From Tepidibacter sp. (GTDB taxonomy: Bacteria > Bacillota > Clostridia > Peptostreptococcales > Peptostreptococcaceae): a DNA stretch of 62,680 nt. Every line of letters begins with the position of its first letter. Within the stretch, counting starts at the first letter, position 1. This document shows positions 40,221-49,855 of this stretch, in pieces. A program made the translations under genes and the position numbers. The DNA is taken from contig NZ_JAOASI010000017.1 in assembly GCF_025210165.1 (NCBI RefSeq), positions 1 through 62,680 of the forward strand, in the 5' to 3' direction. The notes under the pieces were generated by a model. It was given only the letters and a program-made list of their open reading frames with translations. It ran no database searches and was not told where the DNA came from.

Positions 40221-41146
40221 TGAAAAAAATAGCAACAAGAGAAGCTTATGGTAATGCCCTTGTTAAACTTGGACAAATGAACGAAAATGTAGTAGTATTT
40301 GATGCAGACCTCTCAAAATCTACAAAAACAGCAGGTTTCCAAAAGTCTTTCCCTGAAAGATTTTTCAACATGGGAATAGCAGAGCAAAACTTAATAGGAT
40401 CAGCAGCTGGTATGTCAACTGCTGGAAAGATTCCTTTTGCAAGTACTTTTGCAATGTTTGCAGCTGGAAGAGCTTTTGAAGTAATAAGAAACTCTGTTTG
40501 TTATCCTAAATTAAATGTAAAAGTATGTGCAACTCATGCAGGTCTTACAGTTGGAGAAGATGGAGCATCTCACCAATCGGTAGAAGATATGGCTATAATG
40601 AGATCTATTCCTAATATGACAGTAATAGTTCCAGCTGATGGAGTAGAAACAGAGCAAATTATATTTGAAATAGCTAAATATAACGGACCAGTTTATGTAA
40701 GACTTGGTAGATCAGCAGTACCTACTATATTTGATGAAAACTATAAATTTGAAATCGGTAAGGGAGTTGAAGTTCTAGAAGGAACAGATGCTACTGTAAT
40801 CGCTTGTGGAATGATGGTAAATGAAGCTATGCAGGCTCATGAAATTTTAAAAGAAGAAGGTATATCTTTAAGAGTTATAAATATGCCTACTATAAAGCCA
40901 ATAGATACTGATATAATAATAAAAGCTGCTAAAGAAACAAAAGCTATAATAACAGCAGAAGAGCATAGTGTAATTGGAGGACTAGGATCGGCAGTTAGTG
41001 AAGTTGTAGCTGAGAATTGTCCAATTAAGATTAAAAAAGTTGGAGTTAAGGATACTTTTGGTGAATCAGGAACTCCTAATGATTTATTAGAAAAGTATGG
41101 TTTAACAGCGGTTGATATAGTTAAAGCAGTTAAAGAAAGTATTTAA
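40220..41146 (+). CDS. tktB: Transketolase, C-terminal subunit
   Basis: The pyrimidine-binding and C-terminal halves of transketolase. The 308-residue protein has FNMGIAEQNLIGSAAGM, which carries the catalytic glutamate that activates thiamine diphosphate, and the THAGLTVGEDGASHQ block. Together with the preceding gene it forms the heteromeric enzyme. It ends in a terminator shared with the convergent gerAB-like gene. Confidence 0.95.
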   Translation: MKKIATREAYGNALVKLGQMNENVVVFDADLSKSTKTAGFQKSFPERFFNMGIAEQNLIGSAAGMSTAGKIPFASTFAMFAAGRAFEVIRNSVCYPKLNVKVCATHAGLTVGEDGASHQSVEDMAIMRSIPNMTVIVPADGVETEQIIFEIAKYNGPVYVRLGRSAVPTIFDENYKFEIGKGVEVLEGTDATVIACGMMVNEAMQAHEILKEEGISLRVINMPTIKPIDTDIIIKAAKETKAIITAEEHSVIGGLGSAVSEVVAENCPIKIKKVGVKDTFGESGTPNDLLEKYGLTAVDIVKAVKESI

Positions 41147-41152
41147 TAAGTT

Positions 41153-41182
41153 AAAGCTAGCATATTTATGCTAGCTTTTTTT
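41153..41182. terminator. Bidirectional terminator between transketolase and gerAB-like copy 1
   Basis: AAAGCTAGCATA pairs with TATGCTAGCTTT around TT, with T- and A-runs outside. The minus-strand stop codon (41171-41173) lies in the right arm. Confidence 0.85.
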
Positions 41183-42259
41183 AAAATGTATGTTTCTAAT
41201 TTCAGCAAAACTCCATATAAGAACAGGTAAAATCACTTGAAATAAAAAGGCAAAATGATACCAAACTTTGTCTGTCCATTCCCAATATTCTTTTATATTA
41301 TCAACCATAATATAAGATAGATTAATAGATATTAGTGCAATAGGAGTTATTATAAATCTATAGTCTTTAAAATTAAATAAATGAGCTAAGGCTATACATC
41401 CAGCCAATAAAAAAATACTTGTCTTGATAAATGCAGCTAATATTAATGTTGTACCTATTAATATCTCTATTCCTTGTATGTAAGGTCCAATACGTATTCT
41501 TGCAGCGACAAGATATGTAGGATGATACACAGATGCAGTAGATTCTATTCCTAAAACTAAAAGACTTGTTACTGAAAGTAAAAATATTAACATACCTCCT
41601 AAAAATAGGCTTGTAAAATATATATAATAAGAAGATCTTTTTTCCTTTAAGTTAGAGAATAATATAGGGAATCCTACTATTTGTGTAAATGGAAATAAAA
41701 AAGTTTGAAATAATCCCTTTATAATTGGTTTTATTCCACCATTAAGTACTGGATAAATATTACTTATATCCATATTTGGAATGGAAGATAAGGAAAAGAA
41801 TAATATAAACATAATAAGTATTGGCAAAAAAGCCTTTGAAAACCTACTGGTTACTTCTATTCCCTGCTTTGTTGTAAAAATGCATAAGAGAGTTATAAAT
41901 ATTATAGGAATTATTAGTGGAGTTTCACCGAAATTAACTGTAGCAATAAATTGTGCTACATTTCTTAAAACTTCATATGTTTCTTCTATCATATAAAAAG
42001 CAAATAATCCTATTAATATTTTTCCAATAAATTTTCCAAAGCAAATTTCGGTAACCTCTAATATATTCTTTTCTGGAAATAGTTCGTATAATCTTGAATA
42101 TATAAACATAATAGGCATAGAAATAAGTATTGATAATATAATACTTATCCATAGATTTTGCTCGGATTCTAGGCCTGATACTTGCATTGACGAAGTTCCT
42201 ACTATGAACATAGTCATAAGGCATATTCCATGTGTATCAGATATAACTTCTTTGTTCAC
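41171..42259 (-). CDS. Spore germinant permease-like protein (GerAB family), copy 1
   Basis: A 362-residue protein with about ten membrane segments, of the GerAB/GrkB/YndE endospore germination permease family in the amino-acid-permease superfamily. The typical LYELFPEKNILEV segment lies near residue 65. Such proteins form the B subunit of germinant receptors with GerAA and GerAC, neither of which is encoded here. Start is GTG 42259 after AGGAGGTC. It is a near-duplicate of the gene at 42506, including the ribosome binding region. It may work with subunits encoded elsewhere or have another role. Confidence 0.9.
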   Translation of the reverse strand: MNKEVISDTHGICLMTMFIVGTSSMQVSGLESEQNLWISIILSILISMPIMFIYSRLYELFPEKNILEVTEICFGKFIGKILIGLFAFYMIEETYEVLRNVAQFIATVNFGETPLIIPIIFITLLCIFTTKQGIEVTSRFSKAFLPILIMFILFFSLSSIPNMDISNIYPVLNGGIKPIIKGLFQTFLFPFTQIVGFPILFSNLKEKRSSYYIYFTSLFLGGMLIFLLSVTSLLVLGIESTASVYHPTYLVAARIRIGPYIQGIEILIGTTLILAAFIKTSIFLLAGCIALAHLFNFKDYRFIITPIALISINLSYIMVDNIKEYWEWTDKVWYHFAFLFQVILPVLIWSFAEIRNIHFKKS

Positions 42260-42357
42260 TATAAGACCTCCTATAAAAATAAGTAATCTTTTATAACGAA
42301 TAGTAAATTATAATCATCTTCAAATTGTGGATAAGTATAATTTTCGTTATGAGTTCC

Positions 42358-42399
42358 AAAAAAGTCTACATTAAAAATTTTCAAAAATAAGACTTTTTT
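42358..42399 (-). terminator. Terminator after gerAB-like copy 2
   Basis: On the minus strand AAAAAAGTCT pairs with AGACTTTTTT across a 22-base loop. It separates the two duplicated genes, so each may have its own promoter. A second imperfect hairpin (ATAACGAA with TTCGTTAT) lies at about 42293-42351. Confidence 0.75.
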
Positions 42400-42505
42400 A
42401 TTAAGACTTCTTTATAGTTTAACCAAAAAAATATATATTTATATTAGTTTTATTTAATTATATCCATATTTTTTCACTGTCTACTTTATAGGGTATATTA
42501 TTATA

Positions 42506-43600
42506 TCATAATAGCCTTTTTTCTAAATGCTTGTGTTTAATTTCAGCAAAAAACCATATAAAAATAGGTAATATTATTTGAAATGGAAATGCAAAATGAT
42601 ACCAAACCTTGTCTGTCCATTCCCAATATTCTTTTATATTATCAACCATAAGATAAGATAGGTTAATACATAGTAGGGCAATAGGAGTTATTATGAATCT
42701 ATAATCTTCAAAATTAAATAAATGAGCTAAGGCTATGCAACTAGACAATAAAAGAACACTTATCTTGATAAATGCTGCTAATATCAATGTTGTACTTATT
42801 AATATTTCTATTCCTTGCACATAAGGGCCGATACGTATTCTTGCAGCCACAAGATATGTAGGATGATATACAGATGTAGTAGATTCTATTCCTAAAACTA
42901 AAAGACTCGTTACTGAAAGTATAAATAGCAAAATACCTCCTAAAAATAAGCTTGTAAAATATATATTATAAGAAGATTTTTTTCTTTCCAAAGAAGAAAG
43001 TATGATAGGGAAGCTTAATATTTGTGTAAATGGAAATAAAAAAGTTTGAAATATTCCCTTTATAATTGGATTTAAACCATCATCAAATATTGGATAAATG
43101 TTATTTATATCCATATTTGGAATGGAAGATAAGGAAAAGAATAATATAAACATAATAAGTATTGGCAAAAAAAGTTTTGAAAACCTACTAGTTACTTCTA
43201 ATCCTTGCTTTGTTGTAAAAATACATAAGAGAGTTATAACTATTAGAATAATTATTAATGGAGTTTCTGGGAAATTGACTGTGGTAATAAATTGTGATGC
43301 ATTCCTTAAAACTTCATAAGTTTCTTTTATCATATAAAAAGCAAATAATCCTATTAATATTTTTCCAATAAATTTTCCAAAGCAAATCTCGGCAACCTCT
43401 AATATATTTCTTTCTGGAAATAGCTCGTATAATCTTGAATATATAAACATAATAGGCATAGAAATAAGTATTGACATTATAATACTTATCCATAAATTTT
43501 GTTCAGATGATAAGCCTGATACTTGCATTGAGGAAGTTCCTACTATGAACATAGTCATAAGACATATTCCTTGTGTATCAGATATAACTTCTTTGTTCAC
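42506..43600 (-). CDS. Spore germinant permease-like protein (GerAB family), copy 2
   Basis: A 364-residue, ten-segment membrane protein almost identical in layout to copy 1; long blocks match exactly (for example SGLxSEQNLWISII and YLVAARIRIGPY), while differences concentrate in residues 95-115 and 190-210 and at the C-terminus. The shared ribosome binding region and GTG start show that the duplication included upstream DNA. No GerAA or GerAC partner is present. The pair suggests recent tandem duplication, perhaps with altered ligand specificity. Confidence 0.9.
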   Translation of the reverse strand: MNKEVISDTQGICLMTMFIVGTSSMQVSGLSSEQNLWISIIMSILISMPIMFIYSRLYELFPERNILEVAEICFGKFIGKILIGLFAFYMIKETYEVLRNASQFITTVNFPETPLIIILIVITLLCIFTTKQGLEVTSRFSKLFLPILIMFILFFSLSSIPNMDINNIYPIFDDGLNPIIKGIFQTFLFPFTQILSFPIILSSLERKKSSYNIYFTSLFLGGILLFILSVTSLLVLGIESTTSVYHPTYLVAARIRIGPYVQGIEILISTTLILAAFIKISVLLLSSCIALAHLFNFEDYRFIITPIALLCINLSYLMVDNIKEYWEWTDKVWYHFAFPFQIILPIFIWFFAEIKHKHLEKRLL

Positions 43601-43704
43601 TATAAGACCTCCTAAAATATAAGTAATATCTAATAGTTTGACCCAAAAAAAAAAATATATTAAATTTATTTAATTTAAATGCTAAGAAATGCATCTTTTT
43701 AAGC

Positions 43705-43907
43705 AAAAATGAGGCTCATCAAAATACCGCTATCTAGTCAATATTTTAATAAAACTAAAGAGTGCATCTTATTAAATATCTTAAAACTTCATAAACTCCC
43801 TACGGTCAAACAATTAAGTTTCTTAACATATATTTAAACGTTGCAATCTAAGTTTTATGGAAAAATATTAACCAAAAATAGCTAACATTTTGATAATCCT
43901 CATTTTT
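43705..43907. repeat. F1 palindromic repeat, copy c (203 bp)
   Basis: The 664-base divergent gap between gerAB copy 2 and the rhodanese gene holds this element. Outer arms 43705-43725 and 43887-43907 pair with a few wobbles or mismatches (TGAGGCTCATC with GATAATCCTCA), although they differ from those of copies a and b. Inner helix and loop (CCCTACGGTCAAACAA) follow the same plan. Confidence 0.83.
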
Positions 43908-44044
43908 AGACTAGTATATAGTATTTAACAGTAATTAAGCTACAGTTTAAATGGATTCTTAATAATGACATACATTTGCTGCTTTTGTTTGTAAGTATCT
44001 GAAAAAATTGCGATAGCTATATATAACAACTTCACATACACTTA

Positions 44045-44100
44045 AAATGCTGGGGATTAAAATATTTAACACAGCAGCGGTATTTTAATCCCCGGCATTT
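44045..44100. repeat. Short F1-related hairpin
   Basis: AAATGCTGGGGATTAAAATA pairs with TATTTTAATCCCCGGCATTT, with a single wobble, around a 16-base loop. The shared ATTAAAATA core links it to the F1 arms and to the hairpin at 895-944. The remaining gap on either side shows nothing further that I recognise. Confidence 0.75.
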
Positions 44101-44264
44101 AGGCACTTATAAACTTGAATAGCAAAAGTCAATCCGTTATGATCCATTATTAAAAAAATAAATACAATATATTCCAATTATAGAAAAAACTCATTATATT
44201 ATTTCTAGACCATATGATATACTTCAATGGTACGAAAACATAAGAAAAAGGGAGGATTATACAT

Positions 44265-45200
44265 ATGAAAAAAATATACTTAATAGTAGTTGCAATTTTA
44301 ACTGTAATATTAGCAGCTGGATGTACTAATACAAATGTAAGTAATAATAATGGGGAAACTAGTACAACTGAAAAATATACTAATAATGATTACATAGTTG
44401 AAGCAGATTGGCTAAATGATAATTTAAATAAAGATGATGTATTAATACTTGATACAAGATCGGAAAAAGAATATAAAAAAGGACATATATCTGGTGCTAT
44501 AAATGTATCTTGGACTCAATTTGCTAATGTAAGTAATAAACCTGGAGATAAAGGGTGGGGTGTAGTTCTTGAACCTGAAAAACTATCTGAAAAGTTATCA
44601 GAGATAGGTATAGATGATAAAAAGACTATAGTTGCTTACTCTGATAATAAGAATGGATGGGGTGAAGATGGAAGAATAGTTTGGATGCTTAGAATGTCTA
44701 ATTTAGAAAATACTAAAATGTTAAACGGTGGATGGCAGTATTGGAACGTAAAAGGTTATGAGGTATCCAAAGAAGAAGGTAGTATTATAAAAACAGACTT
44801 TAAAGTAGAGTCTTTTGATAAATCTTTAAATGCTGATACAGATTGGATTAATGAAAATTTAGGAAAAATAAAGATTGTAGATAGTAGAGATTCATCAGAA
44901 TATGATGGTGCTGTTAAATATAAAGAAAAAAGAGGAGGACATATTCCACAATCTATAAATATAGTATATACAGATTTGTTTAAAGAAGATGGAAGAATTA
45001 AAAATCAAGAAGATCTTGAAAAAATGTTTGAAGCAGCGGGAATAAATAAGGATGATACTATTGTATCTTATTGCACAGGAGGAATTCGTTCGGCTTATAT
45101 AACTATGGTATTTAAGATGACTGGATATGAAAAATCAATGAATTACGATGCTTCTTTTTATGAATGGGCTGGAGATGAAAGCTTAAAATTGGAAAAATAG
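44265..45200 (+). CDS. Double-rhodanese lipoprotein (sulfurtransferase)
   Basis: A 311-residue lipoprotein; the signal peptide ends in LAAGC (Cys20). Two rhodanese domains follow, about residues 45-165 and 185-310. The second has the active-site loop YCTGGIRSA with catalytic cysteine; the first carries DNKNGWGE at the corresponding place and has no cysteine, the usual arrangement in thiosulfate:cyanide sulfurtransferases. Location outside the membrane suggests a role in handling thiosulfate, sulfide or cyanide at the surface. GGGAGG precedes ATG 44265. It is transcribed alone. Confidence 0.9.
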   Translation: MKKIYLIVVAILTVILAAGCTNTNVSNNNGETSTTEKYTNNDYIVEADWLNDNLNKDDVLILDTRSEKEYKKGHISGAINVSWTQFANVSNKPGDKGWGVVLEPEKLSEKLSEIGIDDKKTIVAYSDNKNGWGEDGRIVWMLRMSNLENTKMLNGGWQYWNVKGYEVSKEEGSIIKTDFKVESFDKSLNADTDWINENLGKIKIVDSRDSSEYDGAVKYKEKRGGHIPQSINIVYTDLFKEDGRIKNQEDLEKMFEAAGINKDDTIVSYCTGGIRSAYITMVFKMTGYEKSMNYDASFYEWAGDESLKLEK

Positions 45201-45261
45201 TGTTTACATGTTTTAGTAAGTATGATAGAATTATATAAAATTAAAGATGAGAATATATTAG

Positions 45262-45315
45262 CCATGAAGGTAGTAAATCCTATAGGAATATGGGGTTATA
45301 CATTCATGGTTTTTT
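45262..45315 (+). terminator. Probable terminator after the rhodanese gene
   Basis: CCATGAA pairs with TTCATGG across a 34-base loop, followed by six T residues. The rest of the gap to the IS110 stop at 45613 is AT-rich and must contain the right end of that element, but I cannot fix the boundary. Confidence 0.55.
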
Positions 45316-45612
45316 GTTGTCCAATAAAAAATAAAGACCAGCTAGTAATAGTCAATAATTATTTTGAAAATTTATTTGTAATTTAATTTATTAAAAAATT
45401 GCGTAGCAAACAAGCCATTGAAAAATACGAACAATGACAATTGTATTATAGGGTTTTAATCTCGAAACTAAAATTAATTATTTTTCTCTCTCAGCTTAAA
45501 TTTTATTCTGATTATAAAAAATATAGGTAGAATAAACATTTAAAAGTCGTTCAAAAAATGATTAATTCTTAGTTTCTTAGCGAGTAGTATTATGGATATT
45601 TCAAGTTAAACC

Positions 45613-46908
45613 TTATGTAGCTTTACAAGTGTTCTTAAGATACATTCTTTCATGGATTTTAGGATCTTTAATTTCATAAGGTTGTTTATTCTTAAGAACT
45701 GAAAAAATATATTTTAATAGCTTATTCATGATTGCTACAAGACCAACTTTTTTACTTTTACCTTTGAGGTTTTGGTGATAATAATTCTGTAAAACAGGAT
45801 TAATAGCATTACCGTTACGAGTACTTCTGACTGAAGCTAATGCGACAGCATAAAGGGCTCTTCGCCCTATTCTAGTACCTCGTTTAGACATTTTGTTTTT
45901 AGTACTATTAAATTTACCAGATTGATTTACAGAAGGATCTATTCCAAAGAAAGCTACTAAATATTTAGCTTTATTAAACTTATTAATATCACCGATTTCA
46001 CTTATAAGGGTTACGGCAGTAATAAATCCTACTCCTGGAATTGATGAAATTAAATGCACGCAATCTCTAATCTCGTTAGTTACATTTTTACTATTTAAGA
46101 ATTCTTCTATTTGAAACAATAGTTCTTCAATTTGTAAAGAATATGTTTCATATAGATTAAGAAGTCTTGAAAGCTTAGAAGTGTAGCCAAATGTAGGTAT
46201 AGCTATAGATTGTGCACTAGAAGATACCTCTAGTAATTTTGAATATATCTTGGCAGACCATTCAGAACCTTTTCTAGAAGTAGCTTTAATATGCTGGATA
46301 ATCTCTTCTTTAGAAGCATTTAAAATATTACTAGGAGAAGAATACTTTTGTAATATAGAAATAGATGTATTTCCAGTAATGTTAGAAAAAACATTTTGAT
46401 ATCCAGGAAAAAACAATCTAATATCAGAAGATAATTTCTTTTTAACATTAGCTCTTAAATCTATTAATTCAAAGTATTCTCTACAAAGGCTTCGCAAGTA
46501 ATAAATGTTGGTATTTAAGGCGTTTGAAGTTTTTATATTTTCAAATTTACCTGTTTTGGCAATAGAAATCGCATCGGAATTATCATTTTTTACTTTTCTT
46601 ATGTTCTTATTCTTGTTACAATTAGTAACAAGAGGGTTAATAACAAATGTATTAACATTGTTATTATTAAGAAAGTAGAAAAGAGTAAGGTGATAGATTC
46701 CTGTTGCCTCCATGAAAAGTGCGATTTTCGTGGAAAACTCTTCTTCTACTTTTTTTATTGTTTCTAAAAAGTAGTTGAAGCCATCAGCATCATGGTTGAA
46801 TCTAAAAGGTTTTTTATAAATTTCTCCGTTAGGAGCTAAAATAGCAGCTACAGAAAAGTCTGCTGCAACATCAACACCTATAACAGGTGTACTATAAAAT
46901 TTTGACAT
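45613..46908 (-). CDS. IS110-family transposase (DEDD recombinase)
   Basis: A 431-residue transposase. The N-terminal RuvC-like domain shows the acidic residues in GVDVAADFS, MEATGIYH and VKNDNSDAI; the C-terminal Transposase_20 domain has ISSIPGVGFITA, and a QSGKFNSTKNKMSKRGT block where the catalytic serine of this family is expected. The element would move as a circle guided by a bridge RNA. ATG 46908 follows AAAGGAGAC; the in-frame TTG at 46926 overlaps that site. The ORF looks intact. Confidence 0.94.
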   Translation of the reverse strand: MSKFYSTPVIGVDVAADFSVAAILAPNGEIYKKPFRFNHDADGFNYFLETIKKVEEEFSTKIALFMEATGIYHLTLFYFLNNNNVNTFVINPLVTNCNKNKNIRKVKNDNSDAISIAKTGKFENIKTSNALNTNIYYLRSLCREYFELIDLRANVKKKLSSDIRLFFPGYQNVFSNITGNTSISILQKYSSPSNILNASKEEIIQHIKATSRKGSEWSAKIYSKLLEVSSSAQSIAIPTFGYTSKLSRLLNLYETYSLQIEELLFQIEEFLNSKNVTNEIRDCVHLISSIPGVGFITAVTLISEIGDINKFNKAKYLVAFFGIDPSVNQSGKFNSTKNKMSKRGTRIGRRALYAVALASVRSTRNGNAINPVLQNYYHQNLKGKSKKVGLVAIMNKLLKYIFSVLKNKQPYEIKDPKIHERMYLKNTCKAT

Positions 46909-47102
46909 GGTAATGTCTCCTTTCAAAAGTAAAAAAATAGAGTATCCATTTTTATCAGTAAGTCAAATATCCTTGTTGGTGACTCGGGTAATTCTAAGGG
47001 AAACCCAACCAGCTAAATCATAGAATCTCACTGATGGAATGACACGCTTTGTTACGGATAACGGTTGAAAAACCATCCAGGGGGGATACGTCTAACCTCT
47101 AT
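46909..47102 (-). ncRNA. IS110 left-end non-coding region, probable bridge RNA
   Basis: About 190 bases upstream of the transposase (minus strand) are GC-richer than the surroundings and can fold into successive stem-loops: GGATGGTT with AACCGTTATCC, and GGTTGG to CCAAC with an internal GGGTTTCCC...TTACCC arm. In IS110 elements the non-coding left end encodes the bridge RNA that pairs with both target and donor DNA. Exact ends and guide loops cannot be fixed from one copy. The gap 47103-47313 beyond it shows only AT-rich sequence. Confidence 0.65.
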
Positions 47103-47313
47103 TCAGAGATATTATAATATAAAATTAATGATTATTGAAATTGGTTAAGTTCACAATTGAATTATGATAGAAACTTAAAAATGAGAATTTTAGATGGGAT
47201 AAATAAGTTTTTAAGAAATGAAATATTTGAAATAAATTTATAAGAATGTTCGTTAGGAAATGCTATAAGTTTTCTATCAAATGTTCTAACTATATTATAC
47301 AAGGGGGATAAAT

Positions 47314-48885
47314 ATGAAAAGAAAAATTTCAAACTTATTTTTAAGTGTTGCTATAATTGCAGTTATATTAACTGGATGTAACTCTACTATAAAAGAACAA
47401 TCCAGTAAAGATGTACAAAAAGAGAAGGTATTAACCTATGGTACGGCTAATGTAAGCGAAACTGGAAGGATAAATCCAGCACTTGATGAACATGCAGAGA
47501 TACATAAGCTTATATTTACAGGGCTTACTAAGCACGATAAAGAAGGAAAGGTTGTACCTGATTTAGCTAAAGAATGGACTTTTGATGAGAGAACTAATAC
47601 ATATGATTTTAAACTTAATGAAGGAGTTAAATGGCAGGATGGTGAAGAGTTTACAGCAGAGGATGTTAAATTTACAATTGAAAGTATAAAAAATCCCAAT
47701 AATGCTTCAGAGATTAAATCAAATTATGAAGAAATAGAAAGTGTTGAGGTTATAGATAAATATAATGTCAAGCTACATTTAAAATCTCCATGTGTTGCTG
47801 TACTAGATTATTTATCTGTTGGAATGCTTCCTAAGCATTTATTAGAGGGTAAGAATTTAAATAATAATGAATTTAATCAAAATCCAGTTGGAACAGGACC
47901 TTATAAGTTTGACAAGTGGGAAGTAGGACAATACATACAGTTAGTATCAAATAAGAATTATTATAATAATACCCTTAACATAGATAAAGTAATATTTAAA
48001 ATTATAAAGGATGAAAAGGTTAGAGCTATGCAGTTAAAATCAGGTGAAATTGATTTAGCTCAGCTTGAACCAAAGGATACAGAAGTTTTTGAAGATATTG
48101 AAGGTATCAAATTATATAGAGAAAAAACTGCTGATTACAGAGGGGTAATGTATAATTTTAATAATGATTTATTTAAGAATAAAGAAGTTATAAAAGCTTT
48201 AAATTATGCGGTTAATAGACAAGACATAGTCGATAGTGTACTTAATGGAATGGGAAAAGTAGCTTATGGACCTTTGCAAATGAGTACATATAATAATGAA
48301 GATGTAGAAAAGTATGAGTATAATCCTCAAAAATCAAAAGAAATATTAGTTCAAAATGGTTGGAAATTAAATGAAGATAATGTTTTTGAGAAAGATGGGA
48401 AAACATTATCTTTTAAACTAACTTGCTTTGAAGGAGATCCAGTAAGAGTTAATATGTCAAATATAGTTAGCCATCAATTTAAAAAAATAGGCGTAGAGGC
48501 AAAGGTTGATATACAATCAGAGATAGATTGGGAAAATTTAGAATCATTCTTGATAGGATGGGGAAGCCCATATGATCCAGATGATCATACTTACAAGGTA
48601 TTTCATTCTTCACAAATAGAATCTGGAATGAATCTAAATGCATATACAAATAAGAAGGTTGATGATTTTATAACTAAGGGAAGAACTACTCTTAAAGAAG
48701 AAGATAGAAAACAATATTACATGGATTTCCAAAAAGAATTAGCACTTGACCCACCGTTTACATTTTTAGCTTATATAGATGCTGTTTATGGAGCTAAGAA
48801 TAATATAGTTGGTATCGAAGATACTGTTCTTGGACATCATGGAGTAGGATTTTTATGGAATATAGAAGAATGGGATATTAAATAA
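47314..48885 (+). CDS. ABC transporter substrate-binding lipoprotein (oligopeptide/nickel family 5)
   Basis: A 523-residue solute-binding lipoprotein; the signal peptide ends LTGC. The mature protein follows the family-5 fold: LTYGTANVSETGRINPAL, the KWQDGEEFTAEDVKFTI block near 110 and the NPVGTGPYKFDKWEVGQY region near 195. The family binds di- or oligopeptides, nickel complexes or opines; sequence alone does not tell which. AAGGGGG precedes ATG 47314. Two permeases follow directly. Confidence 0.92.
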   Translation: MKRKISNLFLSVAIIAVILTGCNSTIKEQSSKDVQKEKVLTYGTANVSETGRINPALDEHAEIHKLIFTGLTKHDKEGKVVPDLAKEWTFDERTNTYDFKLNEGVKWQDGEEFTAEDVKFTIESIKNPNNASEIKSNYEEIESVEVIDKYNVKLHLKSPCVAVLDYLSVGMLPKHLLEGKNLNNNEFNQNPVGTGPYKFDKWEVGQYIQLVSNKNYYNNTLNIDKVIFKIIKDEKVRAMQLKSGEIDLAQLEPKDTEVFEDIEGIKLYREKTADYRGVMYNFNNDLFKNKEVIKALNYAVNRQDIVDSVLNGMGKVAYGPLQMSTYNNEDVEKYEYNPQKSKEILVQNGWKLNEDNVFEKDGKTLSFKLTCFEGDPVRVNMSNIVSHQFKKIGVEAKVDIQSEIDWENLESFLIGWGSPYDPDDHTYKVFHSSQIESGMNLNAYTNKKVDDFITKGRTTLKEEDRKQYYMDFQKELALDPPFTFLAYIDAVYGAKNNIVGIEDTVLGHHGVGFLWNIEEWDIK

Positions 48886-49854
48886 ATGATGAAATTTATT
48901 TTTAAAAAAATTAGAGAAGCAATACTAACTATAGTAATACTATCATTTGGGGTATTTATTATTTCACATTTAGCACCAGGAGATTCTCTTGTATCTGTAT
49001 ATGGGTCTGGTGTTGAGAGAATTTCAAATGAATTAAGAGAGAAGGCTATAGATGATTTAGGGCTTAATAAGCCGCTAATATATCAATATGGAGTGTGGAT
49101 TAAAAACTCTATAAAAGGTGATTTGGGGTATTCTTTTAAGTATAAGATGCCAGTAAAAGATGTTATAAAGACTCGCTTACCAAACACTATTCTATTAATA
49201 GGTCTTTGTCTTAGTCTAACATTTATATTATCTATAGCACTCGGATTAATAACTGCTTTAAATGAAGGAAAGTTAGTAGATAGAATTATTATAAGGTGTA
49301 CTACATTTCTTTATTGTGTACCTGGATTTTGGATTAGCTTAATATTGATACTTGTATTTAGTGTTAATTTAAGGATATTACCATCATCCGGAGTTTATGA
49401 TATAGGTAAGGAAAGTGATATTTTAAATAGAATAACCCATCTTATATTGCCAATTACAGTTATAGTTATTGGACATTTAGGATATTATTCTAATTTCGTA
49501 AGAAATAAAGTTTTAGAAGAACTAAAGGAAGATTATATACTGCTTGCTAGAGCTAAGGGTCTTTCTAAATTTCAAATAATAGTTAGACACCCACTTAAGA
49601 AGATAATGCCATCTATTATAATACTGATGTCTTTATCTTTTAGCCACTTGATAGCTAGTGGTTTTGTTGTAGAGTACATATTTTCATATCCAGGTCTTGG
49701 ACAGTTGATATTCGAATCAGCTAAGTATCATGACTATCCTCTTTTGATGGGGGGGGTTATGTTGACAGGTATTATAGTTGTATTATCAAGTTTAGTATCT
49801 GATGCATTAAGTAGTTCAATAGATCCCAGATTAAAAGAGAGAGGAATGAATTAA
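48886..49854 (+). CDS. ABC transporter permease, DppB/NikB type
   Basis: A 322-residue permease with six membrane segments. The N-terminal part has SHLAPGDSLVS and the conserved cytoplasmic EAA loop is DYILLARAKGLSKFQIIVRH near residue 220. It starts one base after the substrate-binding gene's stop. It forms a heterodimer with the following permease. Confidence 0.93.
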   Translation: MMKFIFKKIREAILTIVILSFGVFIISHLAPGDSLVSVYGSGVERISNELREKAIDDLGLNKPLIYQYGVWIKNSIKGDLGYSFKYKMPVKDVIKTRLPNTILLIGLCLSLTFILSIALGLITALNEGKLVDRIIIRCTTFLYCVPGFWISLILILVFSVNLRILPSSGVYDIGKESDILNRITHLILPITVIVIGHLGYYSNFVRNKVLEELKEDYILLARAKGLSKFQIIVRHPLKKIMPSIIILMSLSFSHLIASGFVVEYIFSYPGLGQLIFESAKYHDYPLLMGGVMLTGIIVVLSSLVSDALSSSIDPRLKERGMN

Positions 49855-49855
49855 A

